Source of the DNA: JANSWP01 sp041941305
GTDB taxonomy: Bacteria > Bacteroidota > Bacteroidia > Chitinophagales > Saprospiraceae
Assembly (NCBI GenBank): GCA_041941305.1
Contig: JBGTQJ010000033.1
Coordinates: 36,532-100,531, forward strand
Length of the DNA stretch: 64,000 nt
Direction of reading: 5' to 3'
Translations under genes and position numbers: made by a program
In this document: positions 60,335 to 64,000 of the stretch, in pieces
How positions within the stretch are numbered: position 1 is the stretch's first letter
Layout of the letters: every line of letters starts with the position of its first letter
Notes under the pieces: generated by a model
The model's database searches: none
Told to the model about the DNA's origin: nothing
The model's input: the letters and a program-made list of their open reading frames with translations, nothing else

Positions 60335-60736
60335 ATGGCAAAAAGAGCTTTATCCGCAAAAGCAAAAGCGAAGAAGAGAAAAGTAAAAGTAGAACCAGAA
60401 GGTTTTGCTTATATCAAAGCCAGTTTCAATAATATCATTGTTTCTATCACGAATAAGAAAGGACAAGTAATTTCTTGGGGATCTGCCGGAAAATCTGGTT
60501 TTAGAGGTTCTAAGAAAAATACACCTTACGCAGCTCAAATCGCTGCTAATGACGCAGCAAAGGTAGCTCATGAAGCAGGACTTCGTTCATGCGAAGTATA
60601 TGTAAAGGGTCCTGGTTCCGGAAGAGAGGCTGCTATTCGTGCCATAGATGCATCTGGAATTAAAGTCACAAAAATCAAAGATGTGACTCCAATTCCTCAT
60701 AATGGTTGTCGTCCTCCTAAACGACGAAGAGTATAA
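60335..60736 (+). CDS. rpsK: 30S ribosomal protein S11
   Basis: 133 residues. S11 forms the platform near the Shine-Dalgarno helix region. Seen: AYIKASFNNIIVSITNKKGQ (20 residues), SWGSAGKSGFRGSKKNTPYA (20 residues), VKGPGSGREAAIRAI, DVTPIPHNGCRPPKRRRV. In Bacteroidota S11 and partners help sequester the anti-SD of 16S rRNA; that is family knowledge and not visible here. Confidence 0.99.
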   Translation: MAKRALSAKAKAKKRKVKVEPEGFAYIKASFNNIIVSITNKKGQVISWGSAGKSGFRGSKKNTPYAAQIAANDAAKVAHEAGLRSCEVYVKGPGSGREAAIRAIDASGIKVTKIKDVTPIPHNGCRPPKRRRV

Positions 60737-60873
60737 GGGTTTATAGTTTTGGATTTGCGATTTACAAATTTTGAGAAGGTTTAGATCGCGAATTTAAAAG
60801 ATAAATCAAATTTGTAATCATTGTCCCACAGGGATAAATCATTCGTAAATCGAAACAATTCTAACTTAATAAT

Positions 60874-61485
60874 ATGGCTAGATACAGAGGTCCAAAAGCA
60901 AAAAAAGCAAGAGCATTCGGAGAGCCAATCTTCGGCTTTAGCAAAGCCTTTGAAAAAAAGAAGTATGGTCCAGGTATGCACGGCAATACCAGACGTCGTC
61001 GTCAAAAATCTGACTATGCACTTCAATTGATGGAGAAACAAAAAGCCAAATATACTTATGGCGTTTTGGAGCGTCAATTTAGAAACTTGTTTGAAAGAGC
61101 AACCAGAAAGAAAGGGGTTACTGGTGAAGTACTTTTGCAATTTCTGGAAGCCAGATTAGACAATACAGTTTTTAGATTAGGAATAGCACCAACCAGAAGG
61201 GCTGCGCGTCAATTGGTATCTCATAAGCACATTACCGTAAATGGAGTTGTAACAAATGTTCCTTCTTGTCAATTGAAACCTGGTGATATTGTGGGAGTTA
61301 GAGGCAAATCCCAAGGATTACAAGTTGTTAAAGACTCTGTAGGTAATAAATCAGATGTCCGGAAATTCCCTTGGTTGGAATTCAGCCCGGAAAGAATGGC
61401 TGGAAAGTTTATGGCTTATCCAGAACGCGAAAATATTCCTGAGAAAATAAATGAGCAGCTGATCGTAGAATTGTATTCTAAATAA
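60874..61485 (+). CDS. rpsD: 30S ribosomal protein S4
   Basis: 203 residues. S4 initiates 30S assembly and in E. coli represses the alpha operon. Seen: ARYRGPKAKKARAFGEPIFG (20 residues) with no N-terminal zinc Cys, YGVLERQFRNLFERATRKKG (20 residues), the S4 RNA-binding domain (LDNTVFRLGIAPTRRAARQL, 20 residues; SHKHITVNGVVTNVPS), and the terminal EQLIVELYSK. Confidence 0.99.
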   Translation: MARYRGPKAKKARAFGEPIFGFSKAFEKKKYGPGMHGNTRRRRQKSDYALQLMEKQKAKYTYGVLERQFRNLFERATRKKGVTGEVLLQFLEARLDNTVFRLGIAPTRRAARQLVSHKHITVNGVVTNVPSCQLKPGDIVGVRGKSQGLQVVKDSVGNKSDVRKFPWLEFSPERMAGKFMAYPERENIPEKINEQLIVELYSK

Positions 61486-61502
61486 TCAGTTGCTAAAAAT
61501 AT

Positions 61503-61546
61503 GTTTTGGCAATCTACATTTGTGGGTTGCCAAAACTCGTTTTTTT
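61503..61546 (+). terminator. Terminator between rpsD and rpoA
   Basis: Perfect 10-bp stem GTTTTGGCAA / TTGCCAAAAC (61503-61512, 61527-61536), then TCG and seven T. A standard intrinsic terminator form, placed before rpoA, so rpoA-rplQ may rely on partial read-through or on their own promoter in the 100 bp before rpoA. Confidence 0.75.
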
Positions 61547-61650
61547 ATCACAGTATATTTTCGAGAAAGAATCAAATTCAATTCCATTTGTGGGAATCAA
61601 AACTTCAAATTAGACTTTTCCCATAATCCTATCAAACTTCAATTTTATAT

Positions 61651-62649
61651 ATGAGCATTTTAAATTTCCAGAAGCCCGACAAAATTGTAATGCAAAAGGC
61701 CGATGACTTTTTAGGCCACTTTGAATTCAAGCCTTTGGAACCAGGCTTCGGGCAAACTGTTGGAAACTCTTTAAGAAGGGTGCTTCTTTCCTCCTTGGAA
61801 GGATTTGCTATTTCGGCTGTTCGTATGGCCGGTGTAGATCATGAATTTTCTACGATTCGTGGAGTTGTACAGGATGTTGTTGATATTATTTTGAACCTGA
61901 AGCAAATTCGTTTAAAACAATTGATTCAGGATGATGACATTACTACTGAAAAAATTTATCTGACGATTAGCGGTAAGGAAGAATTTGTGGCAGCAGATAT
62001 TGAAGAGCATACAAATGTGTTTAAGGTGATGAATCCGGAGTTATTGATTTGTAGAATGGAACCATTTGTAAATCTTGAAATGGAGCTCACGGTAACTAAG
62101 GGCCGTGGTTATGTACCGGCTGATGAAAATTTGCCAAAGGATGCACCAATTGGGGTTATTCCAGTGGATGCTATATACACTCCAATTAAGAATGTAGCTT
62201 ACAAAATCGAGAATACACGTGTTGGTCAAAGAACTGATTATGAATTGCTGACAATTGAAGTACAAACTGATGGTACCATTCATCCTGAAGAGGCGATAAA
62301 GGAAGCTTCCAGAATTTTGATTCAGCACCTGATGTTGATAACTGATGAAAATATCACATTTGACGATGCTTCTAGTCGTCAGGATGATATAGTAGATGAG
62401 CATATTCTTCATATGCGTAAATTGCTGAAAACTTCATTGGAAGACCTTGATTTGTCTGTACGTGCATACAATTGCTTAAAAGCAGCCAAGATCAATAGCT
62501 TGGCCGAATTGGTGCGTTACGATACGCACGAGTTATTGAAGTTTAGAAACTTTGGTAAGAAATCACTTGTAGAAATTGAAGAATTGCTCCAGGACAAAGG
62601 CCTGACTTTTGGTATGGATCTTTCGAAATACAAATTGGACGAAGATTAA
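61651..62649 (+). CDS. rpoA: RNA polymerase alpha subunit
   Basis: 332 residues. The N-terminal domain (1-235) dimerises and binds beta and beta': FKPLEPGFGQTVGNSLRRVL (20 residues), LSSLEGFAISAVRMAGVDHEF in part, PVDAIYTPIKNVAYKIEN. The C-terminal domain (about 265-325) holds the DNA- and activator-binding helices: LDLSVRAYNCLKAAKINSLA (20 residues), LVRYDTHELLKFRNFGKKSL (20 residues), EIEELLQDKGL. Normal architecture. Confidence 0.99.
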   Translation: MSILNFQKPDKIVMQKADDFLGHFEFKPLEPGFGQTVGNSLRRVLLSSLEGFAISAVRMAGVDHEFSTIRGVVQDVVDIILNLKQIRLKQLIQDDDITTEKIYLTISGKEEFVAADIEEHTNVFKVMNPELLICRMEPFVNLEMELTVTKGRGYVPADENLPKDAPIGVIPVDAIYTPIKNVAYKIENTRVGQRTDYELLTIEVQTDGTIHPEEAIKEASRILIQHLMLITDENITFDDASSRQDDIVDEHILHMRKLLKTSLEDLDLSVRAYNCLKAAKINSLAELVRYDTHELLKFRNFGKKSLVEIEELLQDKGLTFGMDLSKYKLDED

Positions 62650-62782
62650 TACGGAGGGCACATATTAATTTAAAGGCTAGCCCAGCCGATTATAGTTGCA
62701 ATTACTGATGGAAGACCATTAAATTTTGTTCAATTCATTCTTCCAGGGTGTTGCGAGGTTAACCATTTATAAAACAAAAAAG

Positions 62783-63271
62783 ATGCGTCACGGAAAAAAA
62801 TTCAACCATCTTAGTCGTAAATCAGCTCACAGGAAGGCATTATTGCGGAACCTGGCGGCAGCTTTGATTACTCATAAGCGGATCAATACTACATTGGCAA
62901 AGGCAAAAGCTTTGCGTCAATACATTGAGCCATTGGTGACGAAGGCTAAATCAAATACTACCCACTCACGTAGAGTTGTATTTAGTTATTTACAAAATAA
63001 GGATGCTATTAAGGAACTTTTTGGCACTGTAGCAGAAAAAGTTGCTGACCGTCCTGGAGGCTATGTTCGTGTGATTAGAACTGGATGGAGAAAAGGAGAT
63101 GGTGCTGAAATGGCGATGATAGAATTTGTAGACTTCAACGAAGTATATTCTGGTAAAGCAGATAGTACTCAAGGTAGTGGAAAGAGAAGGAGAAGAAGAA
63201 GAGGTGGTAGTGGCTCTGGCGTATCTGGAGCAGCAACACCAACTGCAGTAGCTAGTTCCGAGGAAGAATAA
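62783..63271 (+). CDS. rplQ: 50S ribosomal protein L17 with low-complexity tail
   Basis: 162 residues from ATG 62783 (MRHGKKFNHLSRKSAHRKAL, 20 residues); upstream in-frame start at 62726 rejected. L17 lies at the exit-tunnel rim. Core: RNLAAALITHKRINTTLAKA (20 residues), YIEPLVTKAK, GGYVRVIRTGWRKGDGAEMA (20 residues). After about residue 125 there is a Gly/Ser/Arg-rich tail (GKRRRRRRGGSGSG) ending in acidic residues, longer than in E. coli. Last gene of the super-operon. Confidence 0.97.
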   Translation: MRHGKKFNHLSRKSAHRKALLRNLAAALITHKRINTTLAKAKALRQYIEPLVTKAKSNTTHSRRVVFSYLQNKDAIKELFGTVAEKVADRPGGYVRVIRTGWRKGDGAEMAMIEFVDFNEVYSGKADSTQGSGKRRRRRRGGSGSGVSGAATPTAVASSEEE

Positions 63272-63303
63272 TTTCCACTTTAAATATAAACAATATTAAC
63301 CTT

Positions 63304-63339
63304 AAAAGGCTATGCTAACTCTGCATAGCCTTTTTTTTT
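63304..63339 (+). terminator. Terminator of the alpha operon
   Basis: AAAAGGCTATGC (63304-63315) / GCATAGCCTTTT (63323-63334) with a 7-nt loop, followed by further T to 63339. A strong intrinsic terminator 33 bp after the rplQ stop. Confidence 0.92.
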
Positions 63340-63361
63340 ATAGAATTTTTACTAATGATTT

Positions 63362-63406
63362 TGATAAAAAAACCTATCAATCTGTGAAATGTTGATAGGT
63401 CTTTTT
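63362..63406. terminator. Bidirectional terminator
   Basis: ACCTATCAA (63372-63380) / TTGATAGGT (63392-63400), with T-rich sequence on the right (CTTTTT) and A-run on the left. It can stop the DUF4870 gene coming from the right as well as read-through from rplQ. Confidence 0.8.
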
Positions 63407-63431
63407 ACAAATTTACTATATGACTTTCGCT

Positions 63432-63800
63432 CTACTTAATCATTCTAATACAAAGCGGGTAACGATAATGTTTTCCCTCACTAGCTTTGATAGTAGCAAC
63501 AATTACAACTATTAAAGCGAAAATTCCTACTGCAAATAATAGGAAAATCCCGATAAGCACAATCATCAATATGGCTGAAGCAATACAATAGATAATGAGG
63601 GAAATTTGAAAGTTAAGAGATTCTACTGCGTGTTCCCGAACATATGCAGATTCATCTTTTTTGACCAAATAGATAATCAGGGGAGCTATAAATCCAGCAA
63701 CCAATGTCAGAATATGACTTAAAATAGCCATGGTCTTTTCATCGGAAGTAGGTGGAGCGGTGGATTCAATGTGGTCAAGAGGTTCATTAATTTCTGGCAT
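63432..63800 (-). CDS. DUF4870 domain membrane protein
   Basis: 122 residues. The DUF4870 pattern is clear: MAILSHILTLVAGFIAPLII (20 residues), YLVKKDESAYVREHAVESLNFQI in part, then two further helices (IYCIASAILMIVLIGIFLLF, 20 residues; AVGIFALIVVIVATI), and a basic YRYPLCIRMIK end. Three or four membrane segments; function of the family unknown. The N-terminal 22 residues are acidic and cytosolic. No link to the ribosomal operon is apparent; it is convergent with rplQ. Confidence 0.93.
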   Translation of the reverse strand: MPEINEPLDHIESTAPPTSDEKTMAILSHILTLVAGFIAPLIIYLVKKDESAYVREHAVESLNFQISLIIYCIASAILMIVLIGIFLLFAVGIFALIVVIVATIKASEGKHYRYPLCIRMIK

Positions 63801-64000
63801 AAATAATTGATTTTGGTTATAAAATTTTGTTATGATGACTCAAAAATAATAAAATATCTATCGTAAATAAGTGATGACTAGAACCAAAGATTCTTCAAAT
63901 TCCATTAATTAAAAAATATTTATGCCCAACTTCTCAAATTATACCACTAAGTACTCTGTAAACTAAATATCTTATTCTTTTGAAGGCTTCTTTTTTGCAA
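63801..64000. other. Terminal 200 bp without recognised gene
   Basis: A/T-rich, no reading frame of note on either strand; it should contain the promoter of the DUF4870 gene. Nothing else seen. Confidence 0.4.

Overview
The window is a chromosomal segment of a Bacteroidota bacterium, probably of the Saprospiria type (the class is inference). Three things point there. Start codons are preceded by A-rich leaders such as ATAAAA rather than Shine-Dalgarno sites. Promoters carry the Bacteroidota -7 box TAnnTTTG; TACCTTTG precedes rpsJ, rplP and infA. The contractile-system proteins are Bacteroidota-type families (DUF5908, DUF4255, CIS tape measure).

Layout. (1) 1-680: 3' end of a DEAD-box RNA helicase running in from the left. 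(2) 692-26518, all on the minus strand: an essentially complete extracellular contractile injection system (eCIS, the AFP/PVC/MAC family). In transcription order it encodes a DUF4255 cap protein, an unknown 348-residue protein, sheath, two tube proteins, DUF5908, LysM adaptor, VgrG-like spike, PAAR tip, gp25, a large J-like baseplate protein, a tail-fibre-like protein, a second baseplate protein and a tape-measure protein of more than 3200 residues. (3) 26519-31350: a non-coding stretch and four envelope or secreted proteins, including a GH18-like lipoprotein. (4) 31414-36266: a membrane-anchored STAND/WD40-like protein with a degenerate P-loop, a GNAT acetyltransferase and the eCIS AAA+ ATPase. 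(5) 36554-44443: five low-complexity, mostly basic proteins, the likely cargo or accessory island. One carries the eCIS-associated DUF4157 domain plus three IQ (calmodulin-binding) motifs. Another ends in a near-textbook PCNA-interacting (PIP) box. A third has two families of exact tandem repeats. (6) 44561-46048: a methyltransferase/TPR-like protein. (7) 46208-63271: the S10-spc-alpha ribosomal protein super-operon from rpsJ to rplQ, including secY, map, infA, rpmJ and rpoA. (8) 63432-63800: a DUF4870 membrane protein.

How it works together (family knowledge plus inference). The minus-strand operon builds a sheath-tube needle on a baseplate. The very long tape measure should set an unusually long tube. 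The AAA+ ATPase assists assembly, and the 36.5-44.4 kb proteins are candidates for loading into or onto the particle. Eukaryote-type short linear motifs in these proteins suggest a eukaryotic target, but this rests on sequence motifs only.

A second theme is structural. Many gene junctions, mainly in the ribosomal operon, hold inverted arrays of degenerate 7-bp repeats that would fold into hairpins just upstream of the next start codon.
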